Assembly: GCF_900103715.1 (NCBI RefSeq)
Contig: NZ_FNHL01000002.1
Span: forward strand, 1-64,000
Source of the DNA: Halogranum gelatinilyticum
GTDB lineage: Archaea; Halobacteriota; Halobacteria; Halobacteriales; Haloferacaceae
Direction: 5' to 3'
DNA: 64,000 nt
Below, piece after piece: positions 23,571 to 32,033 of the stretch. The first letter of the stretch is position 1. Every line of letters starts with the position of its first letter. The notes beneath the pieces were generated by a model. That model was not told the origin of the DNA. It saw only the letters and a list, made by a program, of their open reading frames with translations, and did not search any database. The translations under genes were made by a program, and so were the position numbers.

Positions 23571-23755
23571 CTGGGTGCCGAGTCGGCACGCGTACTTGCA
23601 GCACCGAAGAATGGTCGCTGCTGGTCGTTCCTCGTCGAATTTCGTCGAATTTCGTCGGAAGAGCCGAGCAGTCGCCCGGTACGTTCCCTGCTTCGACCCT
23701 TTCGAAGGTATTCGAGAAACCGAAAGCAGCCGCTCAGGGGTAGAGAATCGGAGAA

Positions 23756-23830
23756 TGCTCCGTCAGGGATTCGAACCCTGGTCATCACCGTGAGAGGGTG
23801 ATATGATTGGCCGGACTACACCAACGGAGC
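23756..23830 (-). tRNA. tRNA-Glu (anticodon CTC)
   Basis: On the minus strand the acceptor GCTCCGT pairs with ACGGAGC and the discriminator is A. The anticodon stem TCACC/GGTGA encloses the loop CTCTCAC with anticodon CTC, reading GAG. The T-arm is CAGGG-TTCGAAT-CCCTG. The D-loop contains GGTGTAGTCCGGCC. Seventy-five bases, no intron and no encoded CCA. GAG is the dominant Glu codon in these acidic proteins. Confidence 0.95.
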
Positions 23831-23910
23831 GTGTCTTACTACATCACAACGTATCGCCGATAGGGTAAAAACAGTTCCGTTTTCTGGACGCTGTGTGTCG
23901 GATTGCCGCG

Positions 23911-25110
23911 CTACTCGTCGTCGAACGGCGAGCGCGTCGCGTCCGGTTCGTGGCCCGCGAGACTGATGACGTTCTCCCGGCCGACGCGGAGCTTCGAGAT
24001 GGTGCCCGCCTCTTCCATCTCCGAGAGGAGCATACTCACCTTCGACTTCGACCAGCCGGTCTCGTCGACGATGTTGACCTGCTTCATCCGCCCGCCGTTG
24101 TCTTCGAGCATCGAGACCACGCGGTCCTCGTCGGTCAGCAACTCTTCGTCGGAGACCGCGGCTCCGGCGGTACCCGACGCGCCAGCCGCGGAAGCCGCGC
24201 CGGCCGTGTCGCCCGCGGACGCCGTCGGCTCCGCAGTGGAGACCGAGTCGCCAGCGGCCTGGTCGACCGTCTCCCGTCGGCGGAGATACCACGCGGCCGC
24301 GCCGCCGACGGCGACGAGACCCACGAGACCGACGATCCACAGCCCACCCGACCCGGACGTCGGCTCCGGCGTCGTCGGGGCAGGGGTGGTCGTTGTCCCG
24401 TCATCCCCTGTACCGCCGCCACCACCCGCGTCCGTCGAGAGAGGCACGAACACCACGCGCGGCCGGTTGTCGGTGAACTCGCGTTCGCCCTGCCAGGTCA
24501 CGGAGTCGCTGGCGGCCAGGGAACTACTGTTCGACTGCGTCCCCTCGGGCGATACCGAGTCGAACTGGAGGTCGCCTCCGGGGCTAACGACGAGCGACTG
24601 CTGGGGGCCGAGATAGAGTCCGCCTTCGAACACGTCGCCGACGATGACCCGGTCACCCTCCTGGGCGGCGAAGTTCGTCCACGTGAACGACATCTCGACG
24701 ACACCGATGTCGTTGCCGAGACTCGTCGTCACGAACGCCCGTCGGTTGAAGTCGTTCGCCGTCATCTCCCGGCCGGTCAGGTTCTCACCACCGGCGACGA
24801 GGTCTGACGACTCCGCCTGGAACCGCGTGTACAGCGGCGTCTCGTTGGCGTTGAACTCCGTGGCGAACGACTCGAAGTTCTGCTGTTCGGTCTCGTTCGT
24901 CAGCGTCCGTTCGTAGTGGAACGTCCACCGTGCGGAGCCGTTTTCGAAGACAGTCAACTGTACCTCGTTGCGGTCGAACGACTCCTGAACTGCGACGTTC
25001 GGTGCGTCTCCGGATGCGTCCGACGCCACAGCGTCGACGGATGCTGCCCCGACGGGGACGAAACAGAGGCAGACGACGAGTAGGGCTGTGGCCAGACCGC
25101 GATAGTCCAT
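23911..25110 (-). CDS. membrane-anchored protein with extracellular domain and cytoplasmic winged helix
   Basis: A 399-residue protein. The N-terminus MDYRGLATALLVVCLCFVPV is a signal peptide. An extracellular beta-rich domain of about 200 residues follows, then a Gly/Thr/Pro linker, a membrane segment (GGLWIVGLVGLVAVGGAAAW, near residue 245) and an Ala-rich linker. The C-terminal winged helix-turn-helix (about 325-390) has NGGRMKQVNIVDETGWSKSK and ISKLRVGRENVISL. The architecture suggests an outside sensor tied directly to a DNA-binding domain. The ATG at 25110 is chosen because it opens the signal peptide. Such proteins are common and largely uncharacterised in haloarchaea. Confidence 0.85.
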   Translation of the reverse strand: MDYRGLATALLVVCLCFVPVGAASVDAVASDASGDAPNVAVQESFDRNEVQLTVFENGSARWTFHYERTLTNETEQQNFESFATEFNANETPLYTRFQAESSDLVAGGENLTGREMTANDFNRRAFVTTSLGNDIGVVEMSFTWTNFAAQEGDRVIVGDVFEGGLYLGPQQSLVVSPGGDLQFDSVSPEGTQSNSSSLAASDSVTWQGEREFTDNRPRVVFVPLSTDAGGGGGTGDDGTTTTPAPTTPEPTSGSGGLWIVGLVGLVAVGGAAAWYLRRRETVDQAAGDSVSTAEPTASAGDTAGAASAAGASGTAGAAVSDEELLTDEDRVVSMLEDNGGRMKQVNIVDETGWSKSKVSMLLSEMEEAGTISKLRVGRENVISLAGHEPDATRSPFDDE

Positions 25111-25156
25111 CTGTTGGCCCAACACAGAGCCAGTCAAAAGACCTTTTGACGTGAGT

Positions 25157-25891
25157 TCACATATACATCCGGTCGTCCGGGCGGGTCTCCTCTTCGGCGG
25201 CTTCGACCCGTGCGGCCAGGTCGCGGTAGTACTGGTCGACCTCTGCAGCGAACGATTCCAGCGGGCTGGCGTCGACGTCGAGTCCGTACAGGGTCCCGAC
25301 CGTCTCGACGAGCCGAATCGCCCCGTCGACGTCCGGGACCCTCGTGTGAACCGGTGTGACGAACAGGCCGACTCGAAGCGGCGAGTCGATGCCGCGACTC
25401 ATGAGACTCGCGTTGATTCCGTCCAACGACCCACTTGCCATCGGCTCGAACCGGCCGTCACCGAGGCGGTAGTCTCGGTAGTCGTCGGTCGCGACGTAGA
25501 GGACACCGTGGTCTTGGTGGGGGAACGGGGCACCCGCGAGGACGGTTATCTCCTCGACGGCGTTGGCGTCGGCCCAGTCGAGAATCGCCGCCCCGAAGCT
25601 GTCGGCGACGCCGACGGGGACGAACAGGTCGTTGACGAGGATCGTCACGTCGAGGTCCGGCCGAGAGAAGAGCCGTGAGTGGTGCCGTGGCCTACCGTTC
25701 TCGAACGGGGTAAACGCTGGCAGCCCCTCGGCAACGATGTGGCCCGTCTCGGTCAGTTCGAACTGGTCGACGAGAAAGCCGGTCGCGATGAGTCCGGCGA
25801 GGCCGAAGCTTGCGAACCCAGCGACGAGCGTCCCCGACGGCTCGCTCTCGTGTCGAATCTCGAAGCTCGGACTGTGTGCTGGCTGATCCAT
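25157..25891 (-). CDS. PAC2 family protein (proteasome assembly chaperone-like)
   Basis: A 244-residue PAC2-family protein. The N-terminal segment TLVAGFASFGLAGLIATGFLVDQFELTETGHI and the central FGAAILDWADANAVEEITVLAGAP are typical, shown here in part. A C-terminal coiled helix follows (ESFAAEVDQYYRDLAARVEAAEEE). Archaeal PAC2 proteins are homologues of eukaryotic proteasome assembly chaperones; a proteasome alpha gene lies 5 kb away. The ATG at 25891 is preferred over one three codons upstream. It ends 47 bases before the start of the membrane winged-helix gene and is on the same strand. Confidence 0.88.
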   Translation of the reverse strand: MDQPAHSPSFEIRHESEPSGTLVAGFASFGLAGLIATGFLVDQFELTETGHIVAEGLPAFTPFENGRPRHHSRLFSRPDLDVTILVNDLFVPVGVADSFGAAILDWADANAVEEITVLAGAPFPHQDHGVLYVATDDYRDYRLGDGRFEPMASGSLDGINASLMSRGIDSPLRVGLFVTPVHTRVPDVDGAIRLVETVGTLYGLDVDASPLESFAAEVDQYYRDLAARVEAAEEETRPDDRMYM

Positions 25892-26027
25892 ACTCCGCAT
25901 ACATCACCGAGCGACCATTTGCTTTTCCCGGTGACGCCTCCCTGGGGACCGGACCCGCCGCGCCGACCCGCGGATGGCGTTATTTCCTCCGAGCGCGTAC
26001 AGTCGTCCGCTACGGCAGGATGACGAG

Positions 26028-27578
26028 ATGACACGGATAGACGAGGATGGTACGGAGACGCCGCCAAGCACGAGGAGGGACGGAATTCCGGGGCGACGAC
26101 GCCGTCTCGGCCTCTTTGCGGGCCCGCTCGCCTTCCTCGTCGTCGTCGCTGGCATCGTTCCGACGACACTCTCGTCGCCTGCGGTTGCCACCCTCGCAGT
26201 CACGGCCTGGGTGGCCATCTGGTGGCTCTCGGAGGCCGTCCCCGTCGCCGTGACGAGCCTCCTGCCCGTGCTCTTGCTCCCACTCGTCGGTGTCGAACCT
26301 GCCGGAACCGTCACAGCCGCCTATGCCGAACCGGTCGTCTTTCTCTTTCTCGGTGGCTTCCTCCTCGCGCTCGCCATCGAGCGGTCGGGTCTCCACCGAC
26401 GACTCGCGTTCGTCGTCCTCTCACGGCTCGGGACGGCGACGCGACGGCTCGTTCTCGGCTTCATGCTCGTCGCCGCGTTCCTCTCGATGTGGGTGTCGAA
26501 CACGGCGACTGCGATGCTCCTCGTCCCGGTCGGGTTGGCGGTCGTCGCCAATCTCGGTGGAACGGAGACGGACGGACACACCGAACGAGAACGGGGCGAC
26601 GACCCGGCTGTCGTCACCCCGGCGGCCGTGACGACGGAACGGCCGAATTCGAACGTCGCGACCGCGCTGATGCTCGCCATCGCCTATGGAGCCTCCATCG
26701 GCGGGGTTGCGACACCCATCGGGACGCCGCCCAACGCCATCCTCGTCGGCGTCGCCGCAACCGCCCTCGGCGTCGAGATCGGCTTCGGCCAGTGGGTCGC
26801 GTTCGCCCTCCCACTGGTCGCCGTCTTCCTCCTCGCGACGTGGTGGCTCTTGCTCCGGCTCCTTCCGCCGGAGACCGACGACCTCGCCGACGCGACGGCC
26901 TCGCTCAGGGAAACCGTCGGTGACCTCGGCCCGCTTGACCGCAGCGAACGGGCCGTGCTCACGGTCTTCGCTCTCGTCGCTGGCGGCTGGCTCACCCGGC
27001 CGTTCCTTCTCGCGCCCTTCGTTCCGGCCGTCTCGGACGTGACCATCGCGCTCGTCGGTGGCGTCCTCGTCTTTCTCGTGCCAGCTCCGAGGGGCCGTGG
27101 GCGACTGCTCTCGTGGGAGGACACTGCCCGCTTACCCTGGGGCGTGCTGTTACTCTTCGGAGCGGGGTTCGCGCTTGCGGGGGCGTTTCGCACGAGCGGT
27201 CTCGACGCGTGGGCCGCAACGCGCATGGCACAGGTCGCCCCGGAGAACCCGGTGCTCGCCGTGCTCATCGTCGCGACAGTCGTGGTCTTTCTGACCGAGG
27301 TGACCTCGAACACGGCGACTGCGTCGCTCTTGCTCCCGATTGCCGCCTCGCTCGGCGAGACACTCGGCACGGGATCGTTCGCACTCATGGTTGTCGTCGC
27401 CGCGACGACCTCCTTTGCGTTTATGCTACCAGTGGCGACGCCGCCGAACGCCATCGTCTTCGGGAGCGGCTCGGTCACGCTCCCGCAGATGGCCCGTGTG
27501 GGCGTCTGGCTCAATCTCCTCGGTGTCGTGCTCGTCACCCTCGCAGTGACTCTGTGGTTGCCGCTCGTCTTCCCGTAA
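26028..27578 (+). CDS. SLC13/DASS family anion transporter
   Basis: A 516-residue membrane transporter with about 12 membrane segments and two copies of the family's SNT motif: MWVSNTATAMLLVP (first half) and TEVTSNTATASLLLP (second half), which bind sodium and the carboxylate or sulfate substrate. GGVATPIGTPPNAI and LPVATPPNAIVFGSG are the matching repeat segments. It should import dicarboxylates, sulfate or phosphate with Na+. A basic N-terminal tail (residues 1-25) precedes the first segment. ATG 26028 chosen; an in-frame ATG at 25974 would add 18 residues. Its stop lies one base from the stop of the convergent permease. Confidence 0.9.
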   Translation: MTRIDEDGTETPPSTRRDGIPGRRRRLGLFAGPLAFLVVVAGIVPTTLSSPAVATLAVTAWVAIWWLSEAVPVAVTSLLPVLLLPLVGVEPAGTVTAAYAEPVVFLFLGGFLLALAIERSGLHRRLAFVVLSRLGTATRRLVLGFMLVAAFLSMWVSNTATAMLLVPVGLAVVANLGGTETDGHTERERGDDPAVVTPAAVTTERPNSNVATALMLAIAYGASIGGVATPIGTPPNAILVGVAATALGVEIGFGQWVAFALPLVAVFLLATWWLLLRLLPPETDDLADATASLRETVGDLGPLDRSERAVLTVFALVAGGWLTRPFLLAPFVPAVSDVTIALVGGVLVFLVPAPRGRGRLLSWEDTARLPWGVLLLFGAGFALAGAFRTSGLDAWAATRMAQVAPENPVLAVLIVATVVVFLTEVTSNTATASLLLPIAASLGETLGTGSFALMVVVAATTSFAFMLPVATPPNAIVFGSGSVTLPQMARVGVWLNLLGVVLVTLAVTLWLPLVFP

Positions 27579-27579
27579 G

Positions 27580-28491
27580 TCAGCGGACGTGGCTCGTGTC
27601 GATAGCGTCGACGAGTCGTTCGCTGGCCAGGGCGACGAGGACGACGACGGGGACGAGCGCGGCAACCGACCCGGCGGCCGCGAACGTCGGCCCGGTCTCC
27701 TGAAGGTTGACGAGTGCCGGTGCGATGGGTGCCCAGTTGTCGACCTGCCCGTCGTTCATCAGATACGAGTAGAAGAACTCGTTGTAGACCTGGATGAACG
27801 TCAGGACCGCTGCGGAGGCCAGCCCCGGTCCCGACAGCGGGAGCACGACCCGCCAGAGCGCGCCGAGGCGGGTCGTCCCCTCGACGCGGGCGGCGTCCTC
27901 CAGCGTGTCGGGAATCTGCTGGAAGAACGTCGTCAGGACGAAGATGGCCAGCGGGAGCGTCAGCGCGCTCAGGGGAAAGACCACGCTCCCGGCGGTGTTG
28001 TAGACCATCGGCGGCCGCAGACCGAAGAGGGTCACGTTGCCGGTGAACAGCCGAAACAGCGGGACGAGAAACGCCGCCGGCGGGAAGTAGGCGATGCTGA
28101 GTGTCGCGAGCATCAGGACGCGCCGACCGGGAAACCGCAGGCGGCCGAAGACGTAGCCCGCGAACGTCGCGACGACGAGGACGACGACCGTCGTCGCGGC
28201 CGAGAGGACGACGCTGTTGACGATGTAGTAGAGAAACGGCGAGCGGCCGAAGGGGTCCAAGAGATACAGGAAGTTGACCGGCGTCACCGTCTCCGGAAAG
28301 AGGCCGAGCCCGAAGGCGGCACCCGGTGGTGTCACCGAGAGCACCAGCAGCCAGTAGAGCGGAAACCCGAACGCGACGAGGAAGAACCCGATGACGACGG
28401 CCCGGAGCAGCCGGTAGGCCGCACCGGGATACCGGATCGCGTTGGCGACACCACGCTGGAGGACGTTGCCTCCGTCGTCGGCTTCTACCAT
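27580..28491 (-). CDS. orphan MalG-type ABC transporter permease
   Basis: A 303-residue binding-protein-dependent transport permease with six membrane segments. The EAA loop that contacts the ATPase is at EDAARVEGTTRLGALWRVVLP. It resembles sugar-transporter inner permeases. No MalF-like permease, binding protein or ATPase lies next to it, so it must pair with subunits encoded elsewhere or be a remnant. The reading frame is intact and shows no decay. An amidohydrolase lies upstream on the same strand, 126 bases away. Confidence 0.88.
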   Translation of the reverse strand: MVEADDGGNVLQRGVANAIRYPGAAYRLLRAVVIGFFLVAFGFPLYWLLVLSVTPPGAAFGLGLFPETVTPVNFLYLLDPFGRSPFLYYIVNSVVLSAATTVVVLVVATFAGYVFGRLRFPGRRVLMLATLSIAYFPPAAFLVPLFRLFTGNVTLFGLRPPMVYNTAGSVVFPLSALTLPLAIFVLTTFFQQIPDTLEDAARVEGTTRLGALWRVVLPLSGPGLASAAVLTFIQVYNEFFYSYLMNDGQVDNWAPIAPALVNLQETGPTFAAAGSVAALVPVVVLVALASERLVDAIDTSHVR

Positions 28492-28617
28492 GCTACTCGA
28501 CCGTACCGTGACGGATGTGAAAAACGTACGCTATCCAGAGATTCGGCCGTCTCACGATTCGCGGGGAACCGGCGAGCGACGACCGACGGAGGTGAGGTTC
28601 TGTCGCTGACGGCCGTA

Positions 28618-29772
28618 TTAACGAACCCGCTCGCCAGCGGCGACGACGGCCGCAGGCTCGCGCCACGCGCTCGCGTCCTCGGTCGGGTCGGCGTCGAGGA
28701 CGACGAGGTCGGCGTGGTAGCCCTCGGCCACCTTTCCGAGGTCGTCAACGCCGAGCAGGTCGGCCGCCTCGACCGTCGCGGCTCGGAGTGCGTGTTCCGG
28801 CGTCAGCCCCCGGTCGACGAGCAGTTCCATCTCCTGGGGAATGTCCGCGAAGAAGTTGAACGGCGTGCCCGCGTCCGTCCCCATCGCGATGGAGACACCG
28901 GCGTCGAGGGCGTGCGCGAAGGCGTCGGCGTGGGCGTCGATGGCCTCGTCGGCCTTCCTGACCGCCGACTCGGGGATGCCCGCCTCGACCCCGTTCTCGA
29001 CGATCCCGACGAGCGCGGCCGTCGTGGGGACCCAGTAGGTTCCCTGCTCGGCCATCAGTTCCGCCGTCTCACGGTCCATGAACGTCCCGTGTTCGATGCT
29101 CGAGATACCCGCGCGGACGGCGTTGTCGATGCCGTCTTTTCCGTGGGCGTGTGCCGCCGTCGGGACCGCTTTGCCGCTCGCGGCGTCGACCAGCGCGGTC
29201 AGTTCCTCCGCCGTGAGTTCCGGCAGGCCGGTCTCTGCACCCTCCGTGAGCACGCCGCCGGTCGCCATGCATTTCACGACGTCTGCACCGCGCTTCAGCT
29301 GTTCGCGGGCCGCCTTCCGGACCTCGACCGCACCGTCGGCTTCGCGGCCGAACCAGTGGCCGTGGCCGCCCGTCATGACGACGTTCTGTCCCGCTGCGAG
29401 AATCCGGGGACCGTCGAGGACGCCCGTCTCGACGGCTCGTGCGGCGTCGAGCGCGAGCGAGTCGCGCGCGCCGAGGTCGCGGACCGTCGTCACGCCCGCG
29501 TCGAGGGCGTCTCGGAGGTTGGCGGCGACGCGGTAGGCGGCGGTCGCCTCGCTCTCGCCTTGGACGGTGCTCACGTCCGGGCGGCCGTCCATGCCCAGAT
29601 GGACGTGCGCGTCGACGAGTCCCGGCGCGACGAACTGCCCCGAGACGTCTGTCTCTTCGTCTCCTTCCTCGACGTCGTCGCCGACGGCGACGATTCGGCC
29701 GTCGTCGACCGCGACGTCCACCTCGCGAACCCCGTCGACGTCGACGACGTGACCTCCGCGTAGTACGTGCAT
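28618..29772 (-). CDS. metal-dependent amidohydrolase (imidazolonepropionase/prolidase-like)
   Basis: A 384-residue amidohydrolase. Metal ligands are seen in LVDAHVHLG (His-X-His), the carboxylated-lysine candidate in GADVVKCMATGG, HAHGKDG, SIEHGTFM and the late Asp in MGTDAGTPFNFF. It groups with Xaa-Pro dipeptidase/organophosphatase-like amidohydrolases, which cut peptide-like C-N bonds; the substrate is unknown. The ATG at 29772 immediately follows a perfect hairpin palindrome (29773-29792). A TATA-like GGCTTTAGG about 34 bases upstream predicts a start site within that palindrome. Confidence 0.88.
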   Translation of the reverse strand: MHVLRGGHVVDVDGVREVDVAVDDGRIVAVGDDVEEGDEETDVSGQFVAPGLVDAHVHLGMDGRPDVSTVQGESEATAAYRVAANLRDALDAGVTTVRDLGARDSLALDAARAVETGVLDGPRILAAGQNVVMTGGHGHWFGREADGAVEVRKAAREQLKRGADVVKCMATGGVLTEGAETGLPELTAEELTALVDAASGKAVPTAAHAHGKDGIDNAVRAGISSIEHGTFMDRETAELMAEQGTYWVPTTAALVGIVENGVEAGIPESAVRKADEAIDAHADAFAHALDAGVSIAMGTDAGTPFNFFADIPQEMELLVDRGLTPEHALRAATVEAADLLGVDDLGKVAEGYHADLVVLDADPTEDASAWREPAAVVAAGERVR

Positions 29773-29792
29773 GGGGTGTGTGTTCACACCCC
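29773..29792 (-). promoter_or_regulatory. perfect palindrome abutting the amidohydrolase start codon
   Basis: GGGGTGTG (29773-29780) and CACACCCC (29785-29792) form an eight-pair dyad with a four-base spacer, directly adjoining the ATG. The predicted transcription start falls inside it, so it could be an operator or a hairpin at the very 5' end of the mRNA that limits initiation. Confidence 0.5.
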
Positions 29793-29957
29793 GGTGCCTA
29801 AAGCCGCCGGTCCCGGCAGGGGAAACTCGCAGGCTCGCCACGTGTGGTTGTTTCTCATGGAACGAGCACTCGACGGTCAGCGGACTCGACCGCTACCGCC
29901 AGAACAAGTGTCGGGACAAGTTCGCCGACTGGTAGGAGGGGAGGGAGTAGGGAGTGC

Positions 29958-30794
29958 TCAGTCGGTGTCGCCAGTGCTGTCAGCGTCCCCAGCGTCGACG
30001 ACCTCGCCGATGCGGACGCTGTCACCGACCGAGAGGCTCTTGCCCCACTCCGAGGCGGGGACGACGGTGTTGAGCATGACGCGGAAGTGGTGGTCGAACC
30101 AGTCGCCGCCGCTCCAGGCGGGCATCGTCTCGCGTCGTCGCTCGATGAAGGTCTCGCGGAAGTCCGGATACTCCGCGCCCGTCTCGGGGTCACGGCTCGG
30201 GACGACGCAGCGCTGACAGGGGTTGACGCCCTCGAACCGGACGTCGCCGATTTCGAAGGCGACACGGCTGTCGCGGTCGGCGAAGAGACGGTCCTCCCAG
30301 AAGGCGGGGACGCCGTCGATTTCGAGGTTCGCCCGGAGCCGTCGCCGCATCCCGCTCGGGGTGATGCCGTCGTACCACGAGGCCAGTTCGCGTATCGTGG
30401 CCGTGCTGACGAGCGTCGGTCCCGATGCGTCGGTGTCGTCGGGGAAGCCACCCGCGCGGTTGCGGCGAAGCTCGACGGGTTCGCCCAAGAACTCGGTAAG
30501 CCAGCCGGTCAATTCCTCGTTGTCGGCGTTGAGCTGGAACGTCGCCCGCTCGCGGTCGGGGGTGGAAAGGGTAATCTCGTCGCGCTCGCCGTCGACCGAC
30601 GACCGCATTCGGTGAATCTCGCGGGCGCGCTTCCCGTTGACGTACGCGCCCTCGCTATCGAACAGCGCGAACTCACGGTCTCCGGCCAGCCCACCGTTCT
30701 CGACGAGGTCGACAGTCTCGACCGACTGGCCGTCGAGTGATTTCACCGGAAAGGTCGTGATACGGCGAAGGGTCGGGGTCGCGTCGGCGGTCAC
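29958..30794 (-). CDS. MOSC domain protein (YcbX/mARC-like)
   Basis: A 278-residue protein with the MOSC N-terminal beta-barrel (RRITTFPVKSLDGQSVETVDL) and the MOSC domain, whose likely molybdenum-cofactor ligand lies in NPCQRCVVPSRDPETG. Members such as YcbX and mARC reduce N-hydroxylated compounds; others transfer sulfur. It follows the proteasome alpha gene with one base between the stop and start codons, so the two form an operon. This pairing has no obvious functional logic. The Asp-rich C-terminal tail is haloarchaeal. Confidence 0.88.
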   Translation of the reverse strand: MTADATPTLRRITTFPVKSLDGQSVETVDLVENGGLAGDREFALFDSEGAYVNGKRAREIHRMRSSVDGERDEITLSTPDRERATFQLNADNEELTGWLTEFLGEPVELRRNRAGGFPDDTDASGPTLVSTATIRELASWYDGITPSGMRRRLRANLEIDGVPAFWEDRLFADRDSRVAFEIGDVRFEGVNPCQRCVVPSRDPETGAEYPDFRETFIERRRETMPAWSGGDWFDHHFRVMLNTVVPASEWGKSLSVGDSVRIGEVVDAGDADSTGDTD

Positions 30795-30795
30795 G

Positions 30796-31533
30796 TTACT
30801 CGTCGTCGCTCGGCTCGTCCGTGTCGACGTCGTCGAGGTGTGCGGCGATCTCCTCGGTCGTGAGTGCCTGGAAGCCCTCCTCCTCGGAGATGGTCGCGAC
30901 GCTCAGACTCTCGGCCTCGGCCTCTTCGAGTTCGCTCATGAGCGCGCCGACGGCGACGCTCACGCCGTCTTCGAGGGTCAGCTCTTCGGAATACTCCTCT
31001 TCGAGGAAGTCCTGAATCGTCTCGCGGCCACCGCCGATGGCGACCGCCTTCCACTCGTGGGGCGTGCCGGAGGGGTCGGTCCCGAACAGCCGCGGACCGG
31101 TGGCGTCGATGCCGCCGACGAGGAGGGCCGCACCGTACGGGCGGGTGCCGCCGCGCTGGGTGTTCTCCTGGATGAGGTCCGTGATCTCCTTCGTCAGCGT
31201 CTCGATGCCGATTGCCTCGCCGTAGCGCAGGCGGTTCGACTGGGACTCACGGCGGGCGAAGTCGACGAGCTTGCGAGCGTCGGCGACGTGGCCGGCACTT
31301 GCGGCACCGACGTGCTCGTCGAGCTTGTGGAGCTTCTCGATGCTCTCTTGTACCATCAGTGAGGAACCGGCACGGCTCTGGGCAGCGAGGACGACGCCGT
31401 CGGAGGTGCGGACGCCGACGCTCGGCGCGCCGCGCTTGACGGCTTCGCGGGCGTACTCGACCTGGTAGATACGGCCGTCCGGGGAGTACAGCGACGTCCC
31501 ACGGTCGTAGGCCTGCTGGTCGTTGCGGTTCAT
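30796..31533 (-). CDS. psmA: 20S proteasome alpha subunit
   Basis: A 245-residue alpha-type proteasome subunit. The alpha signature YSPDGRIYQVEYAREAVKRG is at residues 16-35, the N-terminal gate region. It forms the outer rings of the 20S core and docks the PAN ATPase. The acidic C-terminal extension (after about 225) is longer than in other archaea and typical of halophiles. Haloarchaea often have two alpha subunits with different N-termini; the short MNRNDQQAYDRG end should be compared with both. It heads a two-gene operon with the MOSC gene. Confidence 0.95.
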   Translation of the reverse strand: MNRNDQQAYDRGTSLYSPDGRIYQVEYAREAVKRGAPSVGVRTSDGVVLAAQSRAGSSLMVQESIEKLHKLDEHVGAASAGHVADARKLVDFARRESQSNRLRYGEAIGIETLTKEITDLIQENTQRGGTRPYGAALLVGGIDATGPRLFGTDPSGTPHEWKAVAIGGGRETIQDFLEEEYSEELTLEDGVSVAVGALMSELEEAEAESLSVATISEEEGFQALTTEEIAAHLDDVDTDEPSDDE

Positions 31534-31577
31534 CGCTCGGCCTCCCGTGTCTGCTGTCGCGTCGCGGTCGTAGTCAT
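31530..31577 (-). CDS. possible 15-residue leader ORF overlapping psmA
   Basis: ATG at 31577 opens MTTTATRQQTREAER; its TGA overlaps the psmA start as ATGA. A weak TATA-like CTTTACAAG near 31615 would start transcription just before this ATG. That makes it the first codon of the transcript, with psmA reached by translational coupling. It is too short for homology to decide and may be chance. Confidence 0.25.
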   Translation of the reverse strand: MTTTATRQQTREAER

Positions 31578-31699
31578 CACCACGCCGTACGCCCTCATCT
31601 CGGAAAAACCCTTGTAAAGGGGGAGACGTGTCCGCGTCGCTCGCGACGGCGTTGTCGCGGGCTGTCGTGGCTCCCCGTCTCGCCGCCGTCGCCGACTCC

Positions 31700-31894
31700 T
31701 CAGCGTTTCGCGTCTACCGAATCGACCACGTCAGCGTCCGGCGCGTTCGTCTTGACACTTTCGAGCCCCTGTTTCGCCTTCTGCTTGGAGGCGTAGCCCT
31801 CACCGCTCGTCGCGATGATGTTGCCGTTCGCGTGCTTCAGTCGCCACCGGTACTCGCCCTGACTGTCGACGAACAGTTCGAAGGTCGCGGCCAT
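31700..31894 (-). CDS. HVO_2922/YegP-type DUF1508 protein
   Basis: A 64-residue single-domain protein. The ATFELFVDSQGEYRWRLKHA start and NGNIIATSGEGYASKQKAK are the classical DUF1508 (YegP) repeat, in which two beta hairpins and a helix form a small alpha/beta fold. The function is unknown across the family. ATG 31894 with a TATA-like AGTTTATG (about 31919-31926) 25-30 bases upstream gives a leaderless transcript. Confidence 0.88.
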   Translation of the reverse strand: MAATFELFVDSQGEYRWRLKHANGNIIATSGEGYASKQKAKQGLESVKTNAPDADVVDSVDAKR

Positions 31895-32033
31895 ACCGTG
31901 AACTATGTGTCCACATCGCATAAACTAGTGACGGCCAGGTCGGACGCGAATCCCGTCGCCCACGGCTGTCTGTCGCCGGTGAAGACAAGGCGTCGGTCTC
32001 CGCCACTGCGTCAGTCAGAAAGGTCCCGACTGC

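Noticed and set aside
27589-29763. Plus-strand open frame of 724 codons across the permease and amidohydrolase genes
   Set aside because: It is antisense to two clear protein families, is dominated by Arg/Asp/Glu/Val shadow codons, and has no promoter or recognisable domain. GC-rich haloarchaeal genes often leave long antisense frames.
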